DNA of 64,000 bases from Kroppenstedtia eburnea (GCF_013282215.1 NZ_CP048103.1:1364001-1428000), one strand, 5' to 3'; numbered from the stretch's first letter, positions 8,637 to 18,084 are shown. The notes: a model not told the origin generated them from the sequence alone. Numbers and translations: made by a program.

Positions 8637-9908
8637 ATGAAAAAAACGATGTTTGCCCCTTTGCGACAACGTAATTATGGAAAGATCTTTCTTGCACAAG
8701 TGCTTTCGGACCTAGGGAACTGGCTTGACTTTATTGCGTTGAACACATTGATTGTTTATGTTTGGGATCTGGGGCCGGAAGCGGTAGCGGCTCTTGTGAT
8801 CACCTTTGCACTTCCATGGGTGCTGGTGGGTCCGATTGCCAGTGTTTGGATCGAACGGGTGCCGAAACGGATGGTGATGATTTCGAGTGATCTGATACGT
8901 ATTGCGATTGTTCTCGGGCTGTATTGGGCACCCAATCTGTACGTATTGTTACCTTTGGTTTTTTTGAAAGGAAGTTGCGGGGCGATCTTCGACCCGGCAA
9001 GACACAGCGCAATTCGGATGATTGTTCCCAAAGAAAGCCTTCCGCAAGCGGTCTCCCTCAGTCAATTTTCAGTACAGTCCACCAAAGTGATTGCACCGAT
9101 TCTAGGCGCTGTTTTTGTTAGTATGGCAGGGGCGCGAAGTGCTTTTCTGGTGGAAAGCGTGTTGTTCCTGTTGTCCGCATTACTTCTTATGACGCTTCCG
9201 GTGTTAAAGCCGCAACCTTCCGACGGTGAGCCGACACAAGAGAAAGAAAGTTTTTGGGTACAGTTTCGGCAAGGGTGGGCGCATGTGATTACCAATCGTT
9301 TGCTTTTTGTCGCGACGCTCTCCATCATGGTTGGATTATTTATCAATTTTATGTATGATGGCTTATTCCCGCTATGGACGAAACACTTGCATATGGATGA
9401 GAAGGTTTTTGGTATGGTGTTAAGCGCGATTGGCTTGGGAAGTGTGCTCGGCGCGGTCGTGATCGGACAGTTCGCTGCATGGCAAAAGCGTCCGCTGGCG
9501 ATAATGTCCATCGGTGCTGCCATAGGCGGTTCGCAATTATTGTTGATGGGGCTTGGCGGATTGGAAGCCATTGGTGGTGGGGTTTACCTCTGGTTCATCG
9601 TTTTTCTCGTGTTGGGTATGTCCTCGTCTGCGGTGTTCATCCCTTTCGGCTACATTATGCAAATGGAAACACCACAAAACCTGATTGGTCGTGTTTCTGC
9701 CACTACCAATGCCGTTCAAAATACCACCATGTTGGTCTCCCCTTCCATCGGTGCGTTCCTAGCAAAGATCTTTGGGGTGGGATATGTGTTTTTCGGTTCG
9801 GGTTTGGCTATGACGTTGTTTGGTGTGAGTGTGCTTATGGTCTCTTTCAGGATCAGCGGGGGTAAATCGGTGAAATCGTCGGATAAAGAAGGTTCAGTAA
9901 GTGCTTAA
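8637..9908 (+). CDS. MFS transporter (DHA3/EntS-like), probable peptide exporter
   Basis: The 423-residue integral membrane protein has about 12 predicted helices. It starts with FAPLRQRNYGKIFLAQVLSDLGNWLD, typical of the MFS_3 drug/siderophore exporter branch, and has the loop 2-3 basic signature IERVPKRMVM. It lies 270 bases after the NRPS on the same strand, so export of the peptide product or self-resistance is a reasonable inference, though it may equally have its own promoter. A weak AAAGG directly precedes the ATG, and GGAGAGGAAG at 8611-8620 is rather far away, so the start could be slightly different. Typical family length is 400-430 residues. Confidence 0.82.
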   Translation: MKKTMFAPLRQRNYGKIFLAQVLSDLGNWLDFIALNTLIVYVWDLGPEAVAALVITFALPWVLVGPIASVWIERVPKRMVMISSDLIRIAIVLGLYWAPNLYVLLPLVFLKGSCGAIFDPARHSAIRMIVPKESLPQAVSLSQFSVQSTKVIAPILGAVFVSMAGARSAFLVESVLFLLSALLLMTLPVLKPQPSDGEPTQEKESFWVQFRQGWAHVITNRLLFVATLSIMVGLFINFMYDGLFPLWTKHLHMDEKVFGMVLSAIGLGSVLGAVVIGQFAAWQKRPLAIMSIGAAIGGSQLLLMGLGGLEAIGGGVYLWFIVFLVLGMSSSAVFIPFGYIMQMETPQNLIGRVSATTNAVQNTTMLVSPSIGAFLAKIFGVGYVFFGSGLAMTLFGVSVLMVSFRISGGKSVKSSDKEGSVSA

Positions 9909-10028
9909 GTGAGTTTAAAAAAGAGTTGTAGCAAACTCCGTCCCTCGGGGACATCTAAAAAATTAGTTTTGTTTTTCCGTGGGAAGGATATAAATATGAT
10001 TGGACCATATGAAGGGGAGGTTTTCCGA

Positions 10029-10580
10029 TTGGCAAAAGTGTTGATCCTGACCGGTGATGCGGTGGAAGCTCTGGAAGTCTTCTATCCCTACTATCGGCTG
10101 TTGGAAGAAGGACACGAGGTTACCATCGCGGCACCCAAGAAGAAAAAATTGCAGACCGTGGTGCATGATTTCGAACCTCACATGGAGACCTTTACAGAAA
10201 AGTTCGCTTATGGCCTGGACGCCGATGCATCTTTTGCGGAGGTGAATCCGGCCGAGTTTGACGGTCTGATCATTCCCGGAGGGCGTGCACCGGAACATAT
10301 CCGGATGCATGAGAAGGTGCCGGAGATCGTCACCCATTTCTTCACGGCAAACAAGCCTGTGGGTGCGATCTGCCACGCCGCTTTGGTATTTGATGTGGTT
10401 CCGGAGGCGGTCCAGGGGAGGGAGATGACCGCATTCACCACCTGCCGCCCTGAGGTGGAACGGGCCGGCGCCACATACATCGACAAAAATCTGCACGTGG
10501 AAGGAAATTTGGTATCTGGTCACGCCTGGCCGGATCTGCCCGGGTTCATGAAAGAGTTTCTGAAACTGTTGAGCAAGTGA
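10029..10580 (+). CDS. DJ-1/PfpI family protein (ThiJ/PfpI, class I glutamine amidotransferase-like)
   Basis: The 183-residue protein carries IPGGRAPEHIR (about 82-92) and the nucleophile elbow GAICHAAL with Cys115-His116, characteristic of PfpI/YhbO-like enzymes linked to protease, deglycase or stress functions; the real reaction is uncertain. The frame is open upstream to 9909, but the TTG at 10029 has an excellent ribosome site AAGGGGAGG at 10012-10020 with 8 nt spacing, and family similarity begins exactly there (KVLILTGDAVE). Two small hairpins at about 9923-9951 separate it from the MFS gene. Confidence 0.85.
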   Translation: MAKVLILTGDAVEALEVFYPYYRLLEEGHEVTIAAPKKKKLQTVVHDFEPHMETFTEKFAYGLDADASFAEVNPAEFDGLIIPGGRAPEHIRMHEKVPEIVTHFFTANKPVGAICHAALVFDVVPEAVQGREMTAFTTCRPEVERAGATYIDKNLHVEGNLVSGHAWPDLPGFMKEFLKLLSK

Positions 10581-10641
10581 AAACATGGGGAAACAACCCC
10601 CTGCCCCGGGCTGATCTTAGCCCTGTCACGTAGACAACACA

Positions 10642-10745
10642 TTAAAACAAGCCACAAATATTAAGCTGCCTGAGCCCGGTACTCACCGGGTTCAGGTATT
10701 TTAACCGGTTTTGAAAGCGTTCATGGTTGTAGAAATGATCATACC
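10642..10745 (-). pseudogene. IS3-family transposase remnant (C-terminal tail only)
   Basis: Read on the minus strand, the segment gives YDHFYNHERFQNRLKYLNPV followed by a short divergent tail and TAA at 10644-10642. This matches the usual C-terminal signature of IS3/IS150 OrfB transposases (YIxFYNxxRxQxxLxxLSPxEYR). Only about 33 codons remain and no catalytic DDE segment is present upstream, so this is a decayed fragment. Confidence 0.65.
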
Positions 10746-10925
10746 AGAGACGGTGGCTTTTTTATGCCTTCGGGAACCCCACGGGGCTACCGGGAAATGT
10801 TTTCGGGAGAGGACTTGTTCGAAATATTTACACATAGGGAGGTGAACAAAAACTAAGCTTAGTGTAACAACAGAACGCATGTTTGTGAATGACTTTTCAG
10901 AAGTTGTCGTTCTAAGTATCCCCAC

Positions 10926-11116
10926 AAGAAGCATTGTGAAAAAGCCATTCATACCCATAGGGTACAAGTCTCGCCAAGGTCACTCCGTTCTCGGCCTCGC
11001 TATGTAGGGAGGGTTGGGTTTCGCATGGAGTGATTTTGGATCGTAAGAACAACGAAAACGACATGTGAAACCCAATCCCGACCGCCTTCAAACCGCAGTA
11101 AATCACAACGCTTCAA
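10926..11116 (+). repeat. Dispersed palindromic repeat, copy R1 (type A ends)
   Basis: Outer inverted ends AAGAAGCATTGTGA and TCACAACGCTTCAA flank an inner palindrome with arms close to GGGTTTCACATG and CATGTGAAACCC (about 11014-11074). The left half carries an extra segment of about 56 bases (starting near CCCATAGGGTACAAGTC) shared with R3. It is non-coding and lies in the gene-free stretch after the DJ-1 gene. Confidence 0.85.
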
Positions 11117-11141
11117 GGGGGACACCGAACGACGCTCGCTT

Positions 11142-11246
11142 TCATCCCAACCCTAAAGGGCTGGGTTTTCTCGGTCGCCTTTTATAATCAAGAGCCACAG
11201 TCATTCCGTTGAGTGACTGCGTCTCTTCAGGCAGATCGCCTGCCAT
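11142..11246 (-). pseudogene. IS200/IS605-type element tail with right-end hairpin (remnant)
   Basis: On the minus strand a 34-codon frame ends ALDYKRRPRKPSPLGLG and stops within the hairpin CCCAGCCCTTTAGGGTTGGG (11165-11146). TnpB/OrfB genes of IS200/IS605 elements commonly end with basic, proline-rich residues inside just such a subterminal hairpin followed by GATGAAAGC, as here. No complete transposase or TnpB is present. The family assignment rests on this end structure only. Confidence 0.45.
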
Positions 11247-11301
11247 CAGGGTATTTCTTGATCCATTTTTGCAAAGAGTGGCATGATTTTTGTATTATGG
11301 A

Positions 11302-11438
11302 CTAGAAGCATTGTGAAAAAGTCCTTCAAAGGGAGGGGTGGGTTTCACATGGAGTGATTTTGGATCGTAAGAACAACGAAAACGAGATGTGAAACCCAAT
11401 CCCACCGGCCATGAACGCATAAATCACAATGCTTCTAG
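11302..11438 (+). repeat. Dispersed palindromic repeat, copy R2 (type A ends, minimal form)
   Basis: This is the cleanest copy, 137 bases. Perfect 15-base outer inverted ends CTAGAAGCATTGTGA (11302-11316) and TCACAATGCTTCTAG (11424-11438) enclose the inner palindrome GGGTTTCACATG ... GATGTGAAACCC with the asymmetric centre GAGTGATTTTGGATCGT. It lacks the extra left segment of R1 and R3. The palindrome-in-palindrome layout and absence of coding capacity fit a MITE-like element. Confidence 0.9.
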
Positions 11439-11513
11439 AGTGGAACCGCAAGAGAGTTCCATCTCCGCCGATGAACAGGTGTCACTGATTAAATCACAGA
11501 AAGGGTGCAGCAA

Positions 11514-12296
11514 ATGTTTGAAACCATCTTGTATGAAACCCAGGGCGGAGTGGCAACCGTCACTTTTAACCGGCCAAAGGCGTTTAATGCCTTTAATATG
11601 AAGATGCATGAGGAAGCGATTCAGGCCATGGACCAGGCCGTCTCAGACCGGGAGGTGCGTTGCATCGTCCTGAAGGGAAGCGGCAAGGGCTTCAGCTCCG
11701 GTGCCGATCTCAGTGTCAGCCGGGAATTCGGGGCGGAGGCGGACTACGGAAAGATTTTGCAGGAGACTTACAACCCACTCCTGATGCGGATGGTGGAGGC
11801 GGATAAACCGATCGTGGCCGCTCTGCACGGTCCGGCTTTCGGTGCCGGCTTGAGTGTGGCCCTGGCCTGCGATTTCCGGATTGCCTCTGATAACGCTTCT
11901 CTCAGTATGGCTTTCGTCAACATCGGTTTGGTGCCGGATGCAGGGGCCACCTTCTTTCTGCCGCGCATCGTGGGCTACAGTCGGGCACTGGAACTGGCGA
12001 TGACGGGGAGGAAATTGGATGCGGAGGAAGCTTACACGATGGGGTTGGTGAACCGGGTGGTGCCGGCGGAGGAATTGGATGCGGCGGTGGAGGAATATGC
12101 CCGGCGGCTGGCGCAGGCGCCCACAGGTGCACTCGCGGGAATGAAGCGCAATTTCTTGAAGAGTTTCGAAAATGATCTTCCCACCCTGTTGGAGGCGGAA
12201 GCGAGGGAGCAGACTGTCTGCGGCAGAAGCGGTGATCATCGCGAGGGAGTGGCCGCCTTCTTTGAAAAACGGCTGCCGACATTCAAGGGACGGTAA
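11514..12296 (+). CDS. Enoyl-CoA hydratase/isomerase family protein (PaaG-like)
   Basis: The 260-residue crotonase-fold protein shows the oxyanion-hole segments SSGADLS (about 61-67) and HGPAFGAG (105-112). At the second catalytic position it has NIGLVPDAGATFFLPR (about 136-151), where the Asp after VP is typical of PaaG-type epoxyacyl-CoA isomerases, while the first hydratase Glu is not conserved. It therefore probably isomerises or hydrates an acyl-CoA, with substrate unknown. The ATG at 11514 follows AGAAAGGG (11499-11504); a GTG at 11505 is too close to that site. It appears monocistronic, flanked by repeat R2 and pyc. Confidence 0.85.
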   Translation: MFETILYETQGGVATVTFNRPKAFNAFNMKMHEEAIQAMDQAVSDREVRCIVLKGSGKGFSSGADLSVSREFGAEADYGKILQETYNPLLMRMVEADKPIVAALHGPAFGAGLSVALACDFRIASDNASLSMAFVNIGLVPDAGATFFLPRIVGYSRALELAMTGRKLDAEEAYTMGLVNRVVPAEELDAAVEEYARRLAQAPTGALAGMKRNFLKSFENDLPTLLEAEAREQTVCGRSGDHREGVAAFFEKRLPTFKGR

Positions 12297-12520
12297 CCGG
12301 GAACCGAGAGAGGCGGAATGATCCACATTCTTCAATGCGGCTTTCCCACACTCCGGAAAAAAAGAATCGTTTTTTAATAGATTGCATCTTTATCCAGGGA
12401 ACGATTGATTTCTGTTGAGGATCCGGCGGGGACAGGGATGGATGATCTTATCTCCCCCACCCCGCCGGATGGATTTCGGGGAAGCAGTTCAGCGATCAGG
12501 GCAAGGGAGGGAAACGATTG

Positions 12521-15500
12521 ATGAGGAAGTTCAACAAAGTACTGGTTGCCAATCGCGGTGAAATCGCAATCCGTATTTTTCGGGCCTGTACCGAACTGGG
12601 CATCCGGACGGTCGCACTCTATTCCGCCGAGGATATGACGGCCTTCCACCGTTTCAAGGCGGATGAAGCTTATCTGATCGGGGAAGGGAAGGGCCCGATC
12701 GAAGCTTATCTCGATATCGAAGGGATCATCGATGTCGCCAAGCGGCATGATGTGGATGCGATTCATCCCGGATATGGATTTTTGTCCGAAAATGCGGAGT
12801 TTGCCAACCGATGCCGGGAAGAAGGGATCGTTTTTATCGGGCCGTCACCGGAACAGATCCAGATGTTCGGGGATAAAGTGGATGCGAGGGAGATGGCGGT
12901 AAAAGCAGGGATCCCGGTGATCCCGGGCACTCCGGAGCCGATCGATTCATTGGCGGAAGCCATCCGGTTCGGAGAGACTCACGGCTACCCGATGATCATC
13001 AAGGCCGCTTCCGGCGGAGGCGGGCGGGGGATGCGCATCGTCCGCAGTCCGGAGGAACTGGAGGAAGCGGTGGACCGGGCCCGTTCCGAAGCGAAGTCCG
13101 CCTTTGGGAATGCGGAGGTTTACATCGAAAAATATCTGGAGAATCCCCGGCATATTGAAGTGCAGATCCTGGCGGACGAACAGGGGAATATGGTTCATCT
13201 CTTTGAACGGGACTGTTCAATTCAGCGCAGACATCAGAAAGTGGTGGAAGTGGCCCCCAGTGTCTCTCTGCCGGAGGAGTTGCGGAACCGGATCTGTGAA
13301 GCGGCATTGCAACTGATGACAACCGCCGGATACATCAATGCGGGAACGGTGGAATTCCTGGTGACGCCGGATCACCGCTTCTACTTTATCGAGGTCAACC
13401 CCCGGGTTCAGGTGGAGCATACAATCACCGAGATGATCACCGGGATCGACATCGTCCAATCGCAAATCCGCATTGCCGAGGGATACACCCTGGACTCGCC
13501 GGAGGTGGGCATTCCGCCGCAGAGGGAGATCACCACCCACGGTTATGCGATCCAGTGCCGGGTCACCACCGAGGATCCCGCGCAAAACTTCTTGCCGGAC
13601 ACCGGTCGCTTGCTCGCCTATCGTTCCGGCGGCGGCTTCGGGATTCGGCTCGATGTGGGAAACGCTTATCTGGGGGCCAACATCACCCCCCATTATGATT
13701 CACTCCTGGTCAAGGTATCCTCCTGGGCCCTCACCTTTCAACAGGCTGCCAACAAGATGTTGCGCACCTTGCGGGAGTTTCGCATCCGGGGTGTGAAAAC
13801 CAATATTCCCTTTTTGGAGAATGTCGTCCAACATCCCGATTTCCTCTCCGGCAACTACGACACCACGTTTATCGACAGCAGGCAGGAACTATTTGCCTAT
13901 CCGTCCATGCGGGATCGGGGGACCAAACTGTTGAACTACATCGGGGAGACGGTGGTGAACGGCCATCCCGGACTGCCCAAGGGAGAAAAACCTTCCTTCG
14001 CACCTCCCCGGATTCCTGAACTTTCCCGACAGCCGTCGCCTCTTGAGGGGACCAAGCAGATCCTGGAGGCTCAGGGACCTGAGGGCTTGGTGGAATGGAT
14101 CCGGGGGCAGCGGCGGTTGTTGCTCACGGACACCACCTTCCGGGATGCGCACCAATCTCTGTTCGCCACCCGGGTGCGCACCTACGATCTGTTGCGCATC
14201 TCCGAGGCGACCAGTCAACTGGCTTCCGATCTCTTCTCTCTGGAGATGTGGGGCGGCGCCACCTTTGACACCAGTATGCGCTTTCTCAACGAGGATCCCT
14301 GGGAGAGATTGACCAGTCTCAGGGAACGGATTCCCAATCTCCTGTTTCAGATGTTGCTGCGTGGGGCCAATGCTGTCGGTTATACCAACTACCCGGATAA
14401 TGTGATTCAAGAGTTCGTCCGACTCTCCGCTGATGCCGGGATCGATGTTTTCCGCATTTTCGACAGCTTGAACTGGACCCCGGGGATGCAGGTGGCCATC
14501 GATGCTGTCCGTGAATCCGGCAAGGTGGCCGAAGCGGCCATCTGTTACACCGGGGATATCCTGGACCCGAAACGGGACAAGTACAACCTGCAATACTATG
14601 TAAACCTGGCCAAAGAGTTGGAGCGGATGGGAGCCCATATCCTGGCCATCAAGGATATGGCGGGACTGCTGAAACCTTATGCCGCCTATAAGTTGATCCG
14701 GACTCTCAAACAGGAAGTGGGGCTTCCGATCCATCTTCACACCCACGATACCAGCGGCAACCAAATGGCCACCCTGCTGAAAGCCTATGAGGCGGGTGTG
14801 GACATTGTGGATGCCGCACTGAGTCCCATGTCCGGGTTGACTTCCCAGCCCAGCCTGGACGGCCTGGTGGCCTCCCTGGAAGGCAGGGAGAGGGAGACGG
14901 GATTGGATCTGGATCACCTGCAACAATTGGCTCATTACTGGGAAGATGTCCGTCCCTTTTATGCCGGCTTTGAGAGCGGGATGAAATCGACGACCTCGGA
15001 AATCTACAAGCATGAGATGCCCGGCGGGCAGTACACCAACCTCCACCAGCAGGCGAAAGCGGTCGGCCTCGGCGATCGGTGGGATGAGGTGAAAGAGGCT
15101 TACCATATCGTCAATCACATGTTCGGGGATATCGTCAAAGTGACGCCTTCCTCCAAAGTGGTTGGGGATCTGGCCTTGTTCATGGTTCAGAACAACCTGA
15201 CGGAAGCGGATGTCTATGAAAGGGGAGAGCGACTCGATTTTCCCGAATCCGTCGTCCGCTTTTTCCAGGGATATCTCGGACAGCCTCCCGGGGGTTTCCC
15301 CGAAAAACTGCAGCGGATCATTCTGAAGGGGCGGGAAAGCTTCACCCATCGTCCCGGGGAAAAGTTGCCGGCGGTGGACTTTAAAACAGTGGAAAAGGAA
15401 CTGGAGGATAAAATCGGCCGTCCGGTGACGCAGACCGATGTGATGTCCTACATCATGTATCCCCAGGTGTTCTTGGAGAAAGAGAAAATATCCAATGAAT

Positions 15501-15967
15501 ACGGCCGGATCTCCGCTTTGGACACCCCCACTTTTTTCTACGGGCTGCGGCCGGGAGAAGAGGTGGCGGTGGAGATCGAACAGGGGAAGACCTTGATTGT
15601 GAAATTGATGTCCATCGGCTCCCTCAGTCCGGAGGGAAATCGCATCGTCTACTTTGAATTGAACGGACAGCCGCGGCAAGTCACACTCTTTGACCGATCC
15701 GCCGAAGTCTCCGTGGAAGCGCGCCGTAAGGCGGATGCTTCCGATGAGGGACAGATCGGTGCCTCCATGCCGGGGAAAGTGTTGAAAGTGATGGTGGAGC
15801 CCGGGGATGAAGTGGAGAAAGGGGAGGACTTGATCGTCACCGAAGCGATGAAGATGGAGACGACGGTACAATCTCCATTCCCGGGAAGGGTGAAAGCAGT
15901 TCACGCAAAGGCCGGGGATGGAATTGAAAGCGGGGATCTGCTGCTGGAGCTGGAAAAGAGATCTTAA
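12521..15967 (+). CDS. pyc: Pyruvate carboxylase
   Basis: The 1148-residue single-chain biotin enzyme makes oxaloacetate from pyruvate, bicarbonate and ATP. Biotin carboxylase domain about 1-450 (KVLVANRGEIAIRIFRAC; ATP grasp SGGGGRGMR; EVNPRVQVEHT). Carboxyltransferase TIM barrel about 530-800 (DTTFRDAHQSL; the metal-binding HLHTHDTSGN). Allosteric/PYC-type domain after that, and a biotinyl domain at the C-terminus with the lysine in TEAMKMET. Length and order match Firmicutes Pyc. The ATG at 12521 follows GGGAGG at 12505-12510; the adjacent TTG at 12518 is less likely. It is followed by a strong hairpin at 15993-16038. Confidence 0.97.
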   Translation: MRKFNKVLVANRGEIAIRIFRACTELGIRTVALYSAEDMTAFHRFKADEAYLIGEGKGPIEAYLDIEGIIDVAKRHDVDAIHPGYGFLSENAEFANRCREEGIVFIGPSPEQIQMFGDKVDAREMAVKAGIPVIPGTPEPIDSLAEAIRFGETHGYPMIIKAASGGGGRGMRIVRSPEELEEAVDRARSEAKSAFGNAEVYIEKYLENPRHIEVQILADEQGNMVHLFERDCSIQRRHQKVVEVAPSVSLPEELRNRICEAALQLMTTAGYINAGTVEFLVTPDHRFYFIEVNPRVQVEHTITEMITGIDIVQSQIRIAEGYTLDSPEVGIPPQREITTHGYAIQCRVTTEDPAQNFLPDTGRLLAYRSGGGFGIRLDVGNAYLGANITPHYDSLLVKVSSWALTFQQAANKMLRTLREFRIRGVKTNIPFLENVVQHPDFLSGNYDTTFIDSRQELFAYPSMRDRGTKLLNYIGETVVNGHPGLPKGEKPSFAPPRIPELSRQPSPLEGTKQILEAQGPEGLVEWIRGQRRLLLTDTTFRDAHQSLFATRVRTYDLLRISEATSQLASDLFSLEMWGGATFDTSMRFLNEDPWERLTSLRERIPNLLFQMLLRGANAVGYTNYPDNVIQEFVRLSADAGIDVFRIFDSLNWTPGMQVAIDAVRESGKVAEAAICYTGDILDPKRDKYNLQYYVNLAKELERMGAHILAIKDMAGLLKPYAAYKLIRTLKQEVGLPIHLHTHDTSGNQMATLLKAYEAGVDIVDAALSPMSGLTSQPSLDGLVASLEGRERETGLDLDHLQQLAHYWEDVRPFYAGFESGMKSTTSEIYKHEMPGGQYTNLHQQAKAVGLGDRWDEVKEAYHIVNHMFGDIVKVTPSSKVVGDLALFMVQNNLTEADVYERGERLDFPESVVRFFQGYLGQPPGGFPEKLQRIILKGRESFTHRPGEKLPAVDFKTVEKELEDKIGRPVTQTDVMSYIMYPQVFLEKEKISNEYGRISALDTPTFFYGLRPGEEVAVEIEQGKTLIVKLMSIGSLSPEGNRIVYFELNGQPRQVTLFDRSAEVSVEARRKADASDEGQIGASMPGKVLKVMVEPGDEVEKGEDLIVTEAMKMETTVQSPFPGRVKAVHAKAGDGIESGDLLLELEKRS

Positions 15968-15992
15968 CCATTCGCAGCGCCCAAACAAACAG

Positions 15993-16038
15993 AGCAGAAG
16001 CAAAGGCCGGGAGTCCATTCCTGGCCTTTGCTTCTGCT
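15993..16038. terminator. Strong hairpin between convergent pyc and thiE
   Basis: The 16-bp perfect arms AGCAGAAGCAAAGGCC and GGCCTTTGCTTCTGCT are separated by 14 bases. It lies downstream of pyc and also downstream of thiE on the other strand, so it may serve both. T-runs are weak. Confidence 0.75.
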
Positions 16039-16141
16039 TTGGAAACGTTGTGAAAAAAGTCGTCACTCCGAAGCGATCAGTGGATCCGCGCCTCTCCGGT
16101 GACTGTTTTCCCATGCTTCTGACCGGGGAGGGGAGCATTTC

Positions 16142-16810
16142 TCAGATGGCCTGTTGTTCCATAAGAGTCCGCTCCACTGTTTCTCTCAGTTCCGCTGCTG
16201 CCTGACGGGGGGAAGAGGCTCCGGCGATTGCGGAGATGACGGCGATCCCCTCCGCTCCGGCCTGGATCACGGCTTTGGCATTGTGGTGATGAATGCCGCC
16301 GATTCCGACGATGGGAAGAGAGGAGTTGTCCATTCGGGCAATTTGACGGATGGCGGAGGGTCCGATCGGTTCACCGGCATCCGGTTTGGAACGGGTGGCA
16401 TACATGGAACCGACTCCAATATAATCGGCACCGGCCTGGGTTGCCTTGTCCGCTTCTTCCGGATTGCCGCAGGAAACCCCGAGCATCGGCTTGGGTCCCA
16501 ACAGGCGGCGTACTTGAACGGCAGGCAGATCCTCCTGGCCCACATGAACACCGTCGGCGTTCAGTACCATGGCCAAGTCGGTACGGTCATTGACGATGAA
16601 GGGAATTCCCTGGCGGGCACAGAGATCCCGCAATTTTTTACCGAGGAACACCCTTTGCGAAAGGGTGAGGGATGACTTTTTTTCCCGGAATTGAAACATG
16701 GTTATACCACCATGAATCGCTTCCCGCAATACCCAAACCGGATCCCGCCCCTTGCAGTCCTGGCTCCCCATCACAAAATAGAGCCGGAGGCTTGCAGGTG
16801 AAACCGGCAT
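16142..16810 (-). CDS. thiE: Thiamine-phosphate synthase
   Basis: The 222-residue TIM-barrel enzyme joins HMP-PP and hydroxyethylthiazole phosphate to make thiamine phosphate in the cytoplasm. Recognisable segments are FQFREK, IVNDRTDLAMVLNADGVHVGQEDLP (pyrophosphate and Mg binding), GVSCGNPEEA and YIGVGSMYATRSKPDA, near the C-terminus GIGGI. The start ATG at 16810 has AAGGGGAG 7 nt upstream; the frame extends 15 codons further but without a ribosome site. It is downstream of thiD in the same TPP-controlled transcript. Confidence 0.95.
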   Translation of the reverse strand: MPVSPASLRLYFVMGSQDCKGRDPVWVLREAIHGGITMFQFREKKSSLTLSQRVFLGKKLRDLCARQGIPFIVNDRTDLAMVLNADGVHVGQEDLPAVQVRRLLGPKPMLGVSCGNPEEADKATQAGADYIGVGSMYATRSKPDAGEPIGPSAIRQIARMDNSSLPIVGIGGIHHHNAKAVIQAGAEGIAVISAIAGASSPRQAAAELRETVERTLMEQQAI

Positions 16811-16863
16811 ATGATCACTCCCCTTGTATTTGATGATCGTCGATTGAAGCACCAATGATCATT

Positions 16864-17712
16864 CTATGTCCGGGGAGAGTCGGAAATGACAGTTTGGGTC
16901 CGATGTTGGCGGAATGCCCAGTGATTGGTGGGACCATGTCCTCCACCCAGCTCCAGGGGATGAGCGATTGCCCGGGTGACAAACTCTTTGGCGATGGAAA
17001 CCGCCTCCGATAACGGGCGCCCTTTGGCCAATTCCGCCGTGACCGCGGCGGAAAAAGTACAGCCGGTTCCATGGGTGTGACGGGTTGAGATTCGGGGGGA
17101 AGTAAAGGTGTGGAAGGATTCTCCGTCAAACAGGAGATCTGTGGAGAATTCCCCTTCCAGATGCCCCCCTTTGATCACCACAGCTTCGGCCCCCATGTCG
17201 TGGATCTGCCGGGCGGCTTCCTTGCGGTCTTCATCGGTGTTCAAACTCATTCCGGTGAGGACTTCGGCCTCCGGCAGGTTGGGTGTCACCAACCGGGCCA
17301 GTGGAATGAGGGTGTTCACCAGTGTGGTTTGGGCGGACTTTTCCAACAGGAGGGCCCCCCCTTTGGCCACCATCACCGGATCGACTACCAAGGGAGCCAA
17401 CCGGTGATGCTTCACCCTGTCAGCGATGACTTCCATGATGGAGATGTTGGCGATCATCCCGGTTTTCAAAGCATCCACACCCAGATCTTCCACCACGGCA
17501 TCGATTTGATCTGCAACGGCTTTTGCTTCCAGCTCATGGTACCCGTGCACACCCAAGGTGTTTTGGATTGTGACTGCGGTAATCGCGGACATTCCAAAGA
17601 CATCCAATTCCTGAAATGTTTTGAGATCCGCCTGGATTCCCGCCCCTCCACCGCTGTCGGAGCCGGCGATGGTCAATGCCCGTGGAATCCTGCTCGATGT
17701 TGTGATCAACAT
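16864..17712 (-). CDS. thiD: Hydroxymethylpyrimidine/phosphomethylpyrimidine kinase
   Basis: The 282-residue ribokinase-fold kinase phosphorylates HMP and HMP-P to HMP-PP. It has the family start [42 protein letters not shown] and the anion hole [10 protein letters not shown]. The start was set to ATG 17712, 5 nt after AAGGAG (17723-17718); the GTG at 17718 overlaps that site. It is the first gene after a TPP riboswitch and terminator, followed 53 nt later by thiE. No thiM or thiazole-synthesis gene is nearby, so the pair supplies the pyrimidine branch and the coupling step. Confidence 0.95.
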   Translation of the reverse strand: MLITTSSRIPRALTIAGSDSGGGAGIQADLKTFQELDVFGMSAITAVTIQNTLGVHGYHELEAKAVADQIDAVVEDLGVDALKTGMIANISIMEVIADRVKHHRLAPLVVDPVMVAKGGALLLEKSAQTTLVNTLIPLARLVTPNLPEAEVLTGMSLNTDEDRKEAARQIHDMGAEAVVIKGGHLEGEFSTDLLFDGESFHTFTSPRISTRHTHGTGCTFSAAVTAELAKGRPLSEAVSIAKEFVTRAIAHPLELGGGHGPTNHWAFRQHRTQTVISDSPRT

Positions 17713-17720
17713 ACTCACTC

Positions 17721-17757
17721 CTTAAAAAAATAATACCGCCGGGATGCCGGCGGCGGT
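17721..17757 (-). terminator. Riboswitch-controlled terminator before thiD
   Basis: On the minus strand CCGCCGGCATCCCGGCGG is followed by TATTATTTTTTT, just upstream of the thiD ribosome site. It sits directly after the TPP aptamer and is the expected expression platform. Confidence 0.85.
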
Positions 17758-17790
17758 GGTCAGGAGTCCTGGGGTATAAAAAAACCTTTC

Positions 17791-17890
17791 CCCGTCTCTG
17801 TACCTCCGCTGGCATGATCCAGATCAGGTATACGGTCGGCAACGGACTACTCAGTTGCCCTCTCAGCCCGGTTCCCCGGACTCCCGTCAT
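17791..17890 (-). promoter_or_regulatory. TPP riboswitch (THI box)
   Basis: The minus-strand sequence contains GGGCTGAGAGGG (pyrimidine-sensing helix) and ACCTGATCTGGATCATGCC followed by AGCGGAGG (pyrophosphate arm), the two hallmark cores of the thi-box aptamer. It is followed by a terminator and thiD-thiE, so high TPP should stop transcription. A possible extended -10 TGATACAAT lies upstream at about 17983-17991 (minus). Confidence 0.95.
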
Positions 17891-18084
17891 ACAGGGGTTG
17901 CACTCACTTCATATTTGTCTTTTGAAATCTTGGCCCGCCGGATGTCCTGCTTGGACAGCCGGGGGGTGTCACCGTTTCCCCCATTGTATCAAAGGATCCC
18001 TCCCTTCGCGAGAGGAATTGCCTGAAAAGTATCAGGAAGGGGACAGGGCTGTTGATTAACTGGAAAATGGGGCGTGGAAGGGAG

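Noticed and set aside
10926-11438. CRISPR-like array
   Set aside because: Repeats R1 and R2 are long, unevenly spaced and palindromic, without regular spacers; no cas genes are present.
13889-16138. 749-codon open frame on the minus strand across pyc
   Set aside because: It is antisense to the unmistakable pyruvate carboxylase; long antisense frames are common in GC-rich genes and its translation has no family-like features.
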